NCBI GenBank assembly: GCA_964611145.1
Contig: CAZSYM010000051.1
Coordinates: forward strand, 1 to 10,455
Direction of reading: 5' to 3'
DNA length: 10,455 bases
Origin: WFQV01 sp964611145
GTDB taxonomy: Bacteria > Bacteroidota > Ignavibacteria > Ignavibacteriales > Melioribacteraceae
Part shown: positions 1-6,587 of the stretch, one piece after another
Layout of the letters: every line of letters starts with the position of its first letter
How positions within the stretch are numbered: the stretch's first letter is position 1
Program-made: the position numbers and the translations under genes
The notes under the pieces: model-generated
What the model saw: only the letters and a program-made list of their open reading frames with translations
What the model was told of the DNA's origin: nothing
The model's database searches: none

Positions 1-1
1 T

Positions 2-58
2 CGCAATCACGGTGGCAACAGAAAACTTGTCCTTACGCTTTTCGGGGAGGAAATGTAA
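2..58 (+). CDS. Possible 3' end of an upstream gene (partial)
   Basis: The second forward frame is open from the window edge to a TAA at 56-58 and encodes a short tail ending LVLTLFGEEM. Its codons resemble those of the genes downstream, which is the only reason to prefer it. The first frame is also open from the edge and stops at 73-75 (ending VKENTF), so the choice between the two is not secure. The product cannot be identified from so short a tail. Confidence 0.25.
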   Translation, partial: RNHGGNRKLVLTLFGEEM

Positions 59-89
59 AAGAGAACACTTTCTGAAAAAAGGAAAATTA

Positions 90-206
90 ATGTTCTTTTT
101 ACGGTTGTTTTTCTTTCTACTTTTATTTAGTATTTTTCTTTTTAATAAGAATAGTTTTGTTGAAATTGTCGGAACTGAAATTCGGAGAAAAGATGAAGAT
201 TTATAA
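90..206 (+). CDS. Possible small hydrophobic ORF overlapping the cysS start
   Basis: An ATG at 90 follows an AAAGGA-like ribosome binding site (about 78-83, 6-base spacing). It opens a 38-codon frame: a Phe/Leu-rich hydrophobic stretch (MFFLRLFFFLLLFSIFLF) followed by a charged tail ending RRKDEDL. Its stop lies 14 bases inside cysS in another frame, so it could couple translation to cysS. The region is T-rich, and a hydrophobic frame arises easily from such sequence, so this may be chance. It contains no Cys codons, which argues against a cysteine-sensing leader peptide. Confidence 0.18.
   Translation: MFFLRLFFFLLLFSIFLFNKNSFVEIVGTEIRRKDEDL
105..133 (+). promoter_or_regulatory. Candidate sigma-70-type promoter upstream of cysS
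   Basis: TTGTTT (105-110) and TAGTAT (128-133) are separated by exactly 17 bases, and TAGTAT matches the -10 consensus at 4 of 6 positions. The surrounding DNA is very T-rich, so matches of this quality are expected by chance. FCB bacteria often use a different promoter consensus. It would place a start site roughly 50 bases upstream of the cysS ATG. Confidence 0.22.
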
Positions 207-1605
207 CACGCTTACCAAGAAGAAAGAAGATTTCATCCCTTTGCATCCGCCGAAAGTTGGAATGTATGTTTGCGGTCCCACTGTGTACGATTATTTTCAC
301 ATAGGCAATGCCCGTTCCTTCGTAATGGCGGATATGATTCGCCGTTATCTTATTTATAAAGGTTATGATGTGAAATTTGTAATGAATCTGACCGATGTGG
401 ACGATAAAATAATCCGTAAGGCAAACGAGGAGGGCGTGGAAGCCTCCGTAATTGCGGAAAGATTTGCAAAGGCTTTTTTTGAGGATATTGAGAAATTGAA
501 AATCAAAAAAGCGGATGTTTATCCGAAGGCAACGGAACATATTCATGAAATACAGAATTTAATCGGGAAATTGGAGGAAAAGGGAATTGCGTACAATATT
601 GACGGCGATGTCTTTTATGATGTGATTAAATTCAAAGACTATGGGAAATTAAGCGGGAAGAAAATAGACGAGCTGGAAAGCGGCGCCAGAATAGAGATTA
701 ACGAAAATAAAAAGAACCCTTTGGATTTTTCCCTTTGGAAGAAAGCCAAACCGGGCGAACCCGAATGGGAAAGTCCCTGGGGGAAAGGACGCCCCGGCTG
801 GCATATTGAATGCTCCGCAATGAGTATGAAACATCTTGGCGAAAGTTTTGATATCCATGCCGGTGGGCACGATTTGATTTTCCCGCATCACGAAAACGAA
901 ATTGCGCAATCGGAAGGAGCAACCGGAAAGCCTTTCGTTAAATATTGGATCCACTTCGGGTTTCTCAATTTCCAAAACGAGAAAATGTCCAAATCCTTAG
1001 GAAATTTCTTCACGGCAAGGGATATTCTCAAGAAATATTCGGCGGAATCGGTGCGACTTTTTTTCGGACAAACGCATTACGCCAGCCCGCTTAGTTTTAG
1101 CGAGGAACTTTTGGCTTCCGCCGAAAAGGCATTGAGTAAGATTAAAAATTTCGTTGAAACTTTGGAGGAAAATTTATCCGAAGCTCCGGAAGATGGAACT
1201 TATCCCGAGTTTTCGATTCAAGATTTCTACGATAAATTCGAAGAGGCAATGGACGACGATTTCAATACTCCCAAAGCCATTGCCGTGATTTTCGATTTGA
1301 TAAAGGAAGTCAATAGAATTATTGCAACGGAAAAAAATTTAGGCGCAACCTTTTTTGAAGATGTAAAAGAGTTTCTCGATAAAACGGCGGAGGAGGTTTT
1401 GGGCATTGTTCCCGCGCGGCAATCCCGAACGGAATCCTCCGAAGGCGAAGCGGAAAAACTCTTGCAAATCCTCGTTGATATTCGCCTGAAGGCGAAACGG
1501 ATGAAAAATTACGATTTGGCGGACGAAATAAGAAGCCGTCTTGCGGAACTTGGTTATGTGCTTTTGGATAGCAAGGACGGAACCAAAGTGCGAAAGGAAA
1601 AGTAG
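193..1605 (+). CDS. cysS: Cysteinyl-tRNA synthetase
   Basis: This class I aminoacyl-tRNA synthetase charges tRNA-Cys with cysteine in the cytoplasm. The 470-residue length is normal for the family. Visible hallmarks are the HIGH motif as HIGN (36-39), the KMSKS loop (264-268), and four zinc ligands for substrate cysteine at C27, C207, H232 and E236, within YVCGPTVYD, HIECSAM and GGHDLIFPHHENE. The helical DALR/anticodon-binding region fills the last ~130 residues. The ATG at 193 is chosen because GGAG (184-187) sits five bases upstream and the protein then begins MKIYNTLT, as bacterial CysS proteins do. A TTG at 157 would add 12 residues without a clear ribosome binding site. The stop TAG shares its last base with the GTG of the next gene, so the two are probably cotranslated. 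Nothing is missing or truncated. Confidence 0.97.
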   Translation: MKIYNTLTKKKEDFIPLHPPKVGMYVCGPTVYDYFHIGNARSFVMADMIRRYLIYKGYDVKFVMNLTDVDDKIIRKANEEGVEASVIAERFAKAFFEDIEKLKIKKADVYPKATEHIHEIQNLIGKLEEKGIAYNIDGDVFYDVIKFKDYGKLSGKKIDELESGARIEINENKKNPLDFSLWKKAKPGEPEWESPWGKGRPGWHIECSAMSMKHLGESFDIHAGGHDLIFPHHENEIAQSEGATGKPFVKYWIHFGFLNFQNEKMSKSLGNFFTARDILKKYSAESVRLFFGQTHYASPLSFSEELLASAEKALSKIKNFVETLEENLSEAPEDGTYPEFSIQDFYDKFEEAMDDDFNTPKAIAVIFDLIKEVNRIIATEKNLGATFFEDVKEFLDKTAEEVLGIVPARQSRTESSEGEAEKLLQILVDIRLKAKRMKNYDLADEIRSRLAELGYVLLDSKDGTKVRKEK

Positions 1606-1967
1606 TGAAACTTGTAACCTTTGCGATTGTTGCGGTCTTTGTTGGCGTTGCCGCTTTTTGGATATGGTATTTGTTCTTTAATATTTTTGCCGTGGATTTC
1701 AAAGTGGAACCGGAAGGTCCTAAAGTTTCTGTAAACGGTACGATAGAAATAAAAGCCGTCCCTCTCAATGCTTTGGGCAAGCGTGCCGTTAATCGCATGA
1801 TTCCCTTCGAAGTGAAAATTTTGGAGGGAAAAGAAATCATTTACGGGGAAGAAAAAGAACGAGGCGGAATTGTTTTGAAATTGAAGGACATAAAAGGTAA
1901 GTTGAAATTTGAAGTTTCTTCCCCTTATTCGCAAGCGCCTTCTGTGTTCGTCTTTCGTGTAGAATAA
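1605..1967 (+). CDS. Small membrane-anchored protein with a beta-rich extracytoplasmic domain, unknown function
   Basis: A GTG start overlaps the cysS stop by one base (TAGTG), with AAAGGA at 1593-1598 and six-base spacing. The 120-residue product has one strongly hydrophobic N-terminal segment (about residues 4-30, AIVAVFVGVAAFWIWYLFF) and no lipobox or obvious signal peptidase site, so it is probably a membrane anchor. The remaining ~90 residues alternate hydrophobic and polar positions (for example VSVNGTIEIKAVPLNALGKR and GKLKFEVSSPYSQAPSVFVFRVE). This is typical of a small beta-sandwich, reminiscent of bacterial Ig-like domains. I do not recognise a named family. The overlap with cysS suggests cotranscription but says nothing about function. 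The reading frame is well supported; the fold is inference. Confidence 0.75.
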   Translation: MKLVTFAIVAVFVGVAAFWIWYLFFNIFAVDFKVEPEGPKVSVNGTIEIKAVPLNALGKRAVNRMIPFEVKILEGKEIIYGEEKERGGIVLKLKDIKGKLKFEVSSPYSQAPSVFVFRVE

Positions 1968-1981
1968 TTTTCGAGGTGGAA

Positions 1982-2749
1982 ATGTTTAGAAAAATTTTAA
2001 TGTTTTTGTTTGTAACACTTGTTTCCCTTTATGCTCAGGGAAGTTTCGGTACGGACGCTAAGTATGAATACCGTGCGTTAATCGATATGCCGACCGCAGG
2101 AATTTTGCAAAAAGGTTTCGTCGGCGTAACGCTCGATGTCTTACCTCAGGGAGGAGTGGTTTCAAAAATTGAAGTAGGCGCTTTCGAAAACTTTAGCTTC
2201 GGGATTTCTTTCGGCGGGACAAATGTGATAGGAACGGGAAGCGTGCAATGGTATCAATTGCCCGGTGTGAACGTCCGAGCAAGAATTTTGGACGAAACAG
2301 AGGGATTACCCGCTCTTACACTTGGATTCGATTCGCAAGGGAAAGGGGAATATTTCAAGGATTTACATCGCTACGAAATTAAATCTCCCGGTTTTTATGT
2401 CGCCGCGGCTAAAAACTTCGATTTTTTCGGGTATCTTAGCGTGCATGGTGTTTTGAATTATTCCTTGGAAAGAAAAGACGGCGATAAAGATTTGGATTTT
2501 TGGGTAGGTGTTGAAAAAACCGTAGGAAAAAAAATTTCCCTGATTGCCGAATATGATTTTGCTACCAATGATAATACCGGCAATGCAATTGGAAATGGGA
2601 ACGGATATTTGAATTTCGGAGTAAGATGGTCTGTCGGCGAAGGCTTTACCGTGGGTCTGAACCTGCGGAATATGTTGGATAATCGGAAAGTAAACAGCGG
2701 TAAAGCGGACAGAGGAATCTTTGTGGAATATGTGAAATCCATTTTTTGA
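1982..2749 (+). CDS. Secreted outer-membrane beta-barrel protein, YjbH-like
   Basis: ATG 1982 follows GAGG (1973-1976) with five-base spacing; a GTG at 1976 in the same frame lies within that site and is less likely. The 255-residue product has a signal peptide (MFRKILMFLFVTLVSLYA) with a probable cut at A18|Q19. The rest is made of alternating strands with Gly/Asn/Asp turns and ends in Phe, as many outer-membrane barrels do. The opening YRALIDMPTAGILQKGFVGV, the segment FSFGISFGGTNVIG, and GFTVGLNLRNMLDN near the end resemble the YjbH/outer-membrane barrel proteins common in FCB genomes. Its function is unknown to me; a structural or exopolysaccharide-related role is possible by family resemblance only. 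The last 134 bases before the next gene hold a tandem repeat rather than a clear terminator. Confidence 0.8.
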   Translation: MFRKILMFLFVTLVSLYAQGSFGTDAKYEYRALIDMPTAGILQKGFVGVTLDVLPQGGVVSKIEVGAFENFSFGISFGGTNVIGTGSVQWYQLPGVNVRARILDETEGLPALTLGFDSQGKGEYFKDLHRYEIKSPGFYVAAAKNFDFFGYLSVHGVLNYSLERKDGDKDLDFWVGVEKTVGKKISLIAEYDFATNDNTGNAIGNGNGYLNFGVRWSVGEGFTVGLNLRNMLDNRKVNSGKADRGIFVEYVKSIF

Positions 2750-2750
2750 T

Positions 2751-2784
2751 GTAGCTTTTTTAGTACAAACGGTAACTTTTTTAG
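2751..2784 (+). repeat. Tandem 13-bp direct repeat, 21-bp period
   Basis: GTAGCTTTTTTAG (2751-2763) and GTAACTTTTTTAG (2772-2784) match at 12 of 13 positions. Their starts are 21 bp apart, close to two helical turns, so they would face the same side of the DNA. They lie one base after the stop of the preceding gene and about 100 bp upstream of the lipoprotein start. A tandem operator is one possibility; the T-runs could also aid transcription termination, though no GC-rich hairpin precedes them. Confidence 0.55.
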
Positions 2785-2883
2785 ACATTTTGTAATACCG
2801 ACCGTTCGATTTTCAGCAAGAAACAAGCAGTTTTTGCGGTACGGTTTTTGCACATCGAAAGTGAAGAACATGTGAGGTTGAAG

Positions 2884-3933
2884 ATGAAATATTTAAAATA
2901 TTTGATAATGTTTGCGGTTTTTTATTCCCTTTCGGGATGTTATACGCAATTGGCAATAAACGGAAGAGCTTATGGAGACGATGATTATTCGGTTTATCAA
3001 GAACCGGAATATAACGAAGACAGTACGGAAGTTGCCTATTCCGATTCCACCGAATATGATGATTTTAACGATTGGGACGAGAATTATTATCGCGATAGGG
3101 ACAATGTAACGGTAATTTACGGTTCGCCTTTTGTTTATCGGGGGTTTTATACTTATTATTATCCGCGCATAATTGTCGATTACGATCCGTATTATTACGA
3201 TTGGTATTGGGTAGGCTACAGATGCGGTTATTTCTGGGACCCATGGCTTTGTGACCCTTATTATTCTTATTATTACGACCCTTATTTTTATAATCCTTAT
3301 TGGAATTGGAGCTATTATAATTACGGATACGGAGGCGGTTGGTGGGGCGGTGTTAATCCCGTCAAGTATAGACGCTCCCGTTCCTTGTCGCATTTGCGCA
3401 ATTCTCATGGAGGAAGAGGCGGCTTGGTATTCCGATTACCGGGCAAAAGCAGAGGCGGGCGAGCTTCCGACGTTCGGGATAGGCACAACGGTCGGTCGGG
3501 TGTTTCCCGGCAGGTCGAGATTGATAAAAAATTGAACCGCCCTTCCGTTAATGCTATGGGAGATTTGGGTAAACCTTCGGTTAATAAAAATCGGGGCGAA
3601 GCGCGGGTTTCCAAAAGACGTGCGAAGAAAAACGCCTCCATTTACAAAGCACGCGGGGAAAAGAGAACGATAAAGCACAAGAGTATTCGCAACTATGCGC
3701 CTCCGAAGAAAAGCAAACCGAGAAAACGTTCGTACGAAGTCCGAAAACGAAAAGAACGTTCGCATCCTGTCCGGAGCTATGAACCGACCGAAAGAAGAAG
3801 CCGTGGTGAAAGCCGCAGTTACTCCGCTCCTCGTCGAAGTTATACACCGCCGAGCTATAATTCGGGCGGTTCTTCACGCAGTAGCTCCTCCCGGAGTTCT
3901 TCGGGAAGAAGTTCCTCGCGTAGAAGAAGATAA
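2884..3933 (+). CDS. Lipoprotein with Tyr/Trp/Asp-rich front and Arg/Ser/Lys-rich tail
   Basis: ATG 2884 is preceded by TGAGG (2873-2877) at six-base spacing; an in-frame TTG at 2848 would add 12 polar residues before the signal peptide and is rejected. The signal peptide ends in a lipobox LSGC with the lipidated Cys at 19. Residues ~25-75 are acidic. Residues ~85-155 are extraordinarily rich in Tyr, Trp, Asp, Pro and Asn (for example DYDPYYYDWYWVGY) and contain two cysteines, C114 and C123, which could form a disulfide. From about 160 to the end (349) the protein is strongly basic, with repeated RSY units (RSYEV, RSYEP, RSYSAP, RSYTPP) and a terminal Ser/Arg run ending SSSRRRR. No catalytic domain is visible. 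Such low-complexity lipoproteins occur in Bacteroidetes and relatives, but I know of no assigned function. A cell-surface or cell-wall-binding structural role is inference. Confidence 0.85.
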   Translation: MKYLKYLIMFAVFYSLSGCYTQLAINGRAYGDDDYSVYQEPEYNEDSTEVAYSDSTEYDDFNDWDENYYRDRDNVTVIYGSPFVYRGFYTYYYPRIIVDYDPYYYDWYWVGYRCGYFWDPWLCDPYYSYYYDPYFYNPYWNWSYYNYGYGGGWWGGVNPVKYRRSRSLSHLRNSHGGRGGLVFRLPGKSRGGRASDVRDRHNGRSGVSRQVEIDKKLNRPSVNAMGDLGKPSVNKNRGEARVSKRRAKKNASIYKARGEKRTIKHKSIRNYAPPKKSKPRKRSYEVRKRKERSHPVRSYEPTERRSRGESRSYSAPRRSYTPPSYNSGGSSRSSSSRSSSGRSSSRRRR

Positions 3934-3979
3934 GGTTCTCCTTTGACTTTTGTTTTTAATATTCTTTCGGAGAGATAAA

Positions 3980-5431
3980 ATGAACATAAGAAAAGTTTCT
4001 TTATTTGTAGTAGCGTTGTTTTTTGTCCTCTTTGTAAATTTTAATGCTCAGAATTTCAATGATGTTTTGAGGCTTTCCACAATAAATTTTTCTCCCTCCG
4101 CCAGCTCTTTGGGAATGGGAGATGCAACCATTTCCCTCGGTGGCGATTGGAACGCTTCCTTTACAAATCCCGCTGGATTGGCTTTGATGAAACATACCGA
4201 AATAAGCGGAGGAATTTATTATTCCAATTATGACAATAATGTTTCTTTCTTTGGCTCCAGAACGGATTTTAATCAAAGTAGCACAAAATTGAACCAATTC
4301 GGTTTCGCATATGTTTTTCCCACTTACAGAGGGAGCTTTGTAATTGGAATGGGTTTTAATCAACAGAAGGATTTCAATGCCGTTACGAAGTTTAGCGGTT
4401 TTAATTCCGCCAATAATTCTATGATTCAGGATTTGGTGGCATTGAACGACGATATGATTTACAATTTGGGATTGAGTTATCCCACCTATGACGCAAAAGG
4501 GAATTATGAAAAGGATGCAACGAAAATCAACGGAAGATTGAATCAAAGCGGGAAATTGACCGACGAAGGGAGCAACGATACGTGGAGCTTTGCGGGCGGA
4601 ATTGAGATAGCAAAAAATGTCTTTTTCGGAATTGCACTCAATCTTTTCGACGGTGAATATAACAGCTCGCGCGATTATTACGAGGATGATACTAAAGATA
4701 TTTACACGGCAAATATACTCTTGGACGATTCCGACAGCCGAACAGCGGATTTCGAGAGGTTTTATTTGAACGATGTTCTGGATTGGAAAATCTCCGGTTG
4801 GAATTTACATTTCGGAATGCTTTATAAGGCGGATTTCTTTAATATCGGTATGGGAATAAAATTCCCTTCGCTTTTTACTATCAAGGAAAGATACTCGGTT
4901 TACGGGGAAAGTTATTTCGGTACGGGAAATACTTTTCGCACCGACCCGGATGTTTCCGAGATAGAATACGACCTTTCCACACCGTTCGAGTTTTCCGCTG
5001 GAGCTTCCTTTCAGCTTGCCTTGTTGACATTCTCGGGAGATGTGAGATTTGTGGATTTTACCCAAATGAAATTTACCGATGGTTTGTCGGATAATGAAAT
5101 GAGCGCAAACAATAGCGAAATAAAAGAGCTTTTTAGAACAACTCTGAATTATTCTTTAGGCGCGGAAGTGTTTGTCCCGGGTGTGGAAGTAAAATTAAGG
5201 GCTGGCTATGTTTTGCGTCCTTCTCCCTTCAAGGATGACCCGCAAGATTTCGATAAAAAATTCTATACTTTCGGTGCGGGCTTTTCTCCCGTGGAAAATA
5301 TTGATGTGGACTTTGCATACGTGACGGGAAAATGGAAAGATTACACGGATAATTACGGAAACGGAGAATCGAGAGTTTTCGAAGATATTAAGTACTCGAA
5401 GGCTGTTTTGACAATTCGATACAGGTATTAA
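3980..5431 (+). CDS. Outer-membrane transport protein, OmpP1/FadL/TodX family
   Basis: ATG 3980 follows GGAGAG (3969-3974). The in-frame TTG at 3950 would add ten residues ahead of a complete signal peptide and is rejected. The 483-residue product has a signal peptide ending FNA|Q (cut after residue 23). The N-terminal family signature follows: SASSLGMGDATISLGGDWNA and then FTNPAGLALM, the usual hatch region of FCB-type FadL/OmpP1 proteins. The rest is beta-barrel-like, with many aromatic-ended strands, Asp/Asn/Gly loops and a terminal strand ending TIRYRY. Family members carry hydrophobic compounds such as fatty acids or aromatics across the outer membrane, and in FCB bacteria some relatives take part in protein secretion (PorV-like). 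The substrate here cannot be read from sequence. It sits 46 bases after the lipoprotein gene and is probably cotranscribed with it. Confidence 0.9.
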   Translation: MNIRKVSLFVVALFFVLFVNFNAQNFNDVLRLSTINFSPSASSLGMGDATISLGGDWNASFTNPAGLALMKHTEISGGIYYSNYDNNVSFFGSRTDFNQSSTKLNQFGFAYVFPTYRGSFVIGMGFNQQKDFNAVTKFSGFNSANNSMIQDLVALNDDMIYNLGLSYPTYDAKGNYEKDATKINGRLNQSGKLTDEGSNDTWSFAGGIEIAKNVFFGIALNLFDGEYNSSRDYYEDDTKDIYTANILLDDSDSRTADFERFYLNDVLDWKISGWNLHFGMLYKADFFNIGMGIKFPSLFTIKERYSVYGESYFGTGNTFRTDPDVSEIEYDLSTPFEFSAGASFQLALLTFSGDVRFVDFTQMKFTDGLSDNEMSANNSEIKELFRTTLNYSLGAEVFVPGVEVKLRAGYVLRPSPFKDDPQDFDKKFYTFGAGFSPVENIDVDFAYVTGKWKDYTDNYGNGESRVFEDIKYSKAVLTIRYRY

Positions 5432-5462
5432 GCGCATCGGGAATTTTCTCTTTTCTATCCGC

Positions 5463-5528
5463 ATGGCAAAATTTATTTGGGTTATATTTCCTTATCTCAG
5501 ATTTGTCGGAAGGAGGGCTTTCCAATGA
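5463..5528 (+). CDS. Possible 21-residue micro-ORF 1 upstream of rsgA
   Basis: An ATG at 5463 opens a 21-codon frame (starts MAKFIWVIFPYL, ends RRAFQ) whose TGA overlaps the ATG of a second micro-ORF in an ATGA arrangement (5525-5528). No ribosome binding site is visible before it, which weakens the case. The product would be a short hydrophobic peptide with a basic end. It is listed mainly because of the overlap geometry with the better-supported micro-ORF 2. Confidence 0.15.
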   Translation: MAKFIWVIFPYLRFVGRRAFQ

Positions 5529-5599
5529 ATTGTTATTCGCTTGCATTTTTTTCTCTAATGTCGGAACATTATGTTAATTTTCAGAATAAAAATTTGTAG
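5525..5599 (+). CDS. Possible 24-residue micro-ORF 2 upstream of rsgA
   Basis: AGGAGGG (5511-5517), one of the strongest ribosome binding sites in the window, lies seven bases before ATG 5525. The frame runs 24 codons (starts MNCYSLAFFSLM, ends NFQNKNL) to a TAG at 5597-5599, 31 bases before the inferred rsgA start. I recognise no family. It could be a leader peptide whose translation affects rsgA, a genuine small protein, or a chance frame beneath a fortuitous purine run. Confidence 0.3.
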   Translation: MNCYSLAFFSLMSEHYVNFQNKNL

Positions 5600-5619
5600 T
5601 TTTACCCATTAAAACTGAC

Positions 5620-5624
5620 GGAGG
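5620..5624 (+). promoter_or_regulatory. Shine-Dalgarno site that sets the rsgA start
   Basis: GGAGG here is followed by six bases and then ATT (5631), in frame with rsgA. The nearest in-frame upstream stop is TGA at 5616-5618, and no ATG, GTG or TTG exists in frame between it and codon 5679. The site therefore points to initiation at a near-cognate codon. Confidence 0.75.
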
Positions 5625-5630
5625 AAAATA

Positions 5631-6587
5631 ATTATCGAAGGAAGAGTAGTAAGAATAGAAAGCAAAGATTATTATGTCTTGCTCGAAGGGGATAAAATTG
5701 TCCGTTGCACTTTGAGAGGCAAACTCAAAAAAGCATTGCGATTAAAAAAAGATAAACTTTATTTACTTGACCCCGTAGCGGTGGGGGATTATGTTGAGAT
5801 TTCCCTTGAAAAAGATGATTTCGGGGCTATTGAGGGAATAAAGGAAAGACGAAATTATCTTTCCCGAAAGGCGCCAAAAATCAAGGGCGCGGGTTTCCGC
5901 GGCGAAAGATTGGAGCAGATAATCGCTTCTAATGTGGATGTTTTATTTGTGGTAATGAGCTTTAAAACTCCGAGTTTTAACAATAGAGTTTTGGATAGAA
6001 TTCTCGTAGCGGCTGAAAGTGGCGGTATAGAAACAAAAATTGTTTTCAATAAAATCGATCTTGCCGATAAGGAGGAATTAAAAGATTGGGCGGAATTGTA
6101 TTCGGGATTGGGATATGAGATTTTCAAAACCAGTGCCGTAACGGGTGAAGGGACGAAAGATTTGCAAGAGATATTGCACGGCAAGACGTCGGTTTTTTGG
6201 GGCGCTTCGGGCGTAGGGAAATCTTCTTTGCTTAACGTTCTTTTTCCCCATTTGAATTTGAAGGTGGGAGCCGTGAGCGATAAAACTTCCAAGGGAAGGC
6301 ACACGACGGTTACGGTTAATATGATAAAAATCGATTCGGAAACTTTTGTTATAGATACTCCCGGTATTCGCGAGATTGACCCCTATGGAATTCGCAAGGA
6401 AGATTTGGGGCTTTTTTTCAGGGATTTCAAGCCTTACATTCCCGAATGCAAATTTAACTCGTGTACGCACAATCATGAACCCGGCTGTGCCGTAATAAAA
6501 GCCGTGGAAAAAGGAGAAATCGATAAAAGACGTTATATTAGTTATTTGAATATTCTTGCTACATTGGAGGACGGATTAACGTTTTGA
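5631..6587 (+). CDS. rsgA: Ribosome small-subunit maturation GTPase RsgA, with apparent ATT start
   Basis: RsgA (YjeQ/YloQ) is a circularly permuted GTPase that assists late 30S subunit assembly. With ATT 5631 as start the protein has 318 residues. It shows an N-terminal OB-fold, then the GTPase motifs in permuted order: NKID (G4, 140-143), TSA (G5), GASGVGKS P-loop (191-198), TSKGRHTT (G2, 219-226), DTPG (G3, 242-245). A C-terminal zinc knuckle follows with C273, C278, H280 and C286. ATT is preferred because GGAGG (5620-5624) is at normal spacing and it gives M-IEGRVVRI, matching the usual short N-terminus before the first OB strand. The first canonical codon in frame, TTG 5679, lacks a ribosome binding site and would delete the first OB strand. 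ATA 5628 or ATC 5634 are less likely alternatives, and a sequencing error of ATG is possible. It heads a tightly coupled operon. Confidence 0.95.
   Translation: MIEGRVVRIESKDYYVLLEGDKIVRCTLRGKLKKALRLKKDKLYLLDPVAVGDYVEISLEKDDFGAIEGIKERRNYLSRKAPKIKGAGFRGERLEQIIASNVDVLFVVMSFKTPSFNNRVLDRILVAAESGGIETKIVFNKIDLADKEELKDWAELYSGLGYEIFKTSAVTGEGTKDLQEILHGKTSVFWGASGVGKSSLLNVLFPHLNLKVGAVSDKTSKGRHTTVTVNMIKIDSETFVIDTPGIREIDPYGIRKEDLGLFFRDFKPYIPECKFNSCTHNHEPGCAVIKAVEKGEIDKRRYISYLNILATLEDGLTF

Noticed and set aside
157..192. N-terminal extension of CysS from TTG 157
   Set aside because: No clear ribosome binding site precedes it, and the extension precedes the usual CysS N-terminus; ATG 193 has GGAG at five-base spacing.
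1..206. Cysteine-responsive attenuator or T-box upstream of cysS
   Set aside because: The only leader-like ORF has no Cys codons, no terminator hairpin is evident, and I see no T-box-like conserved element in the short upstream stretch.
2893..3408. 171-residue minus-strand ORF opposite the Tyr-rich lipoprotein
   Set aside because: Its Ile/Val-rich, repetitive translation is the complement of Tyr/Asp codons (TAT/GAT) on the + strand. The plus-strand gene has a ribosome binding site, signal peptide and lipobox.
3695..3946. 83-residue plus-strand ORF inside the basic tail of the lipoprotein gene
   Set aside because: It has no ribosome binding site and lies entirely in an Arg/Ser-rich low-complexity stretch, where alternative frames stay open by composition.
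5432..5475. Rho-independent terminator after the FadL-family gene
   Set aside because: Only short imperfect pairings (such as GGA with TCC) can be formed, with no GC-rich stem followed by a T-run.
5530..5575. Promoter for the rsgA operon within the micro-ORF region
   Set aside because: TTGTTA and TCTAAT at 18-base spacing are weak matches, and TTGCAT with TATGTT are 23 bases apart; neither rises above chance in this AT-rich DNA.
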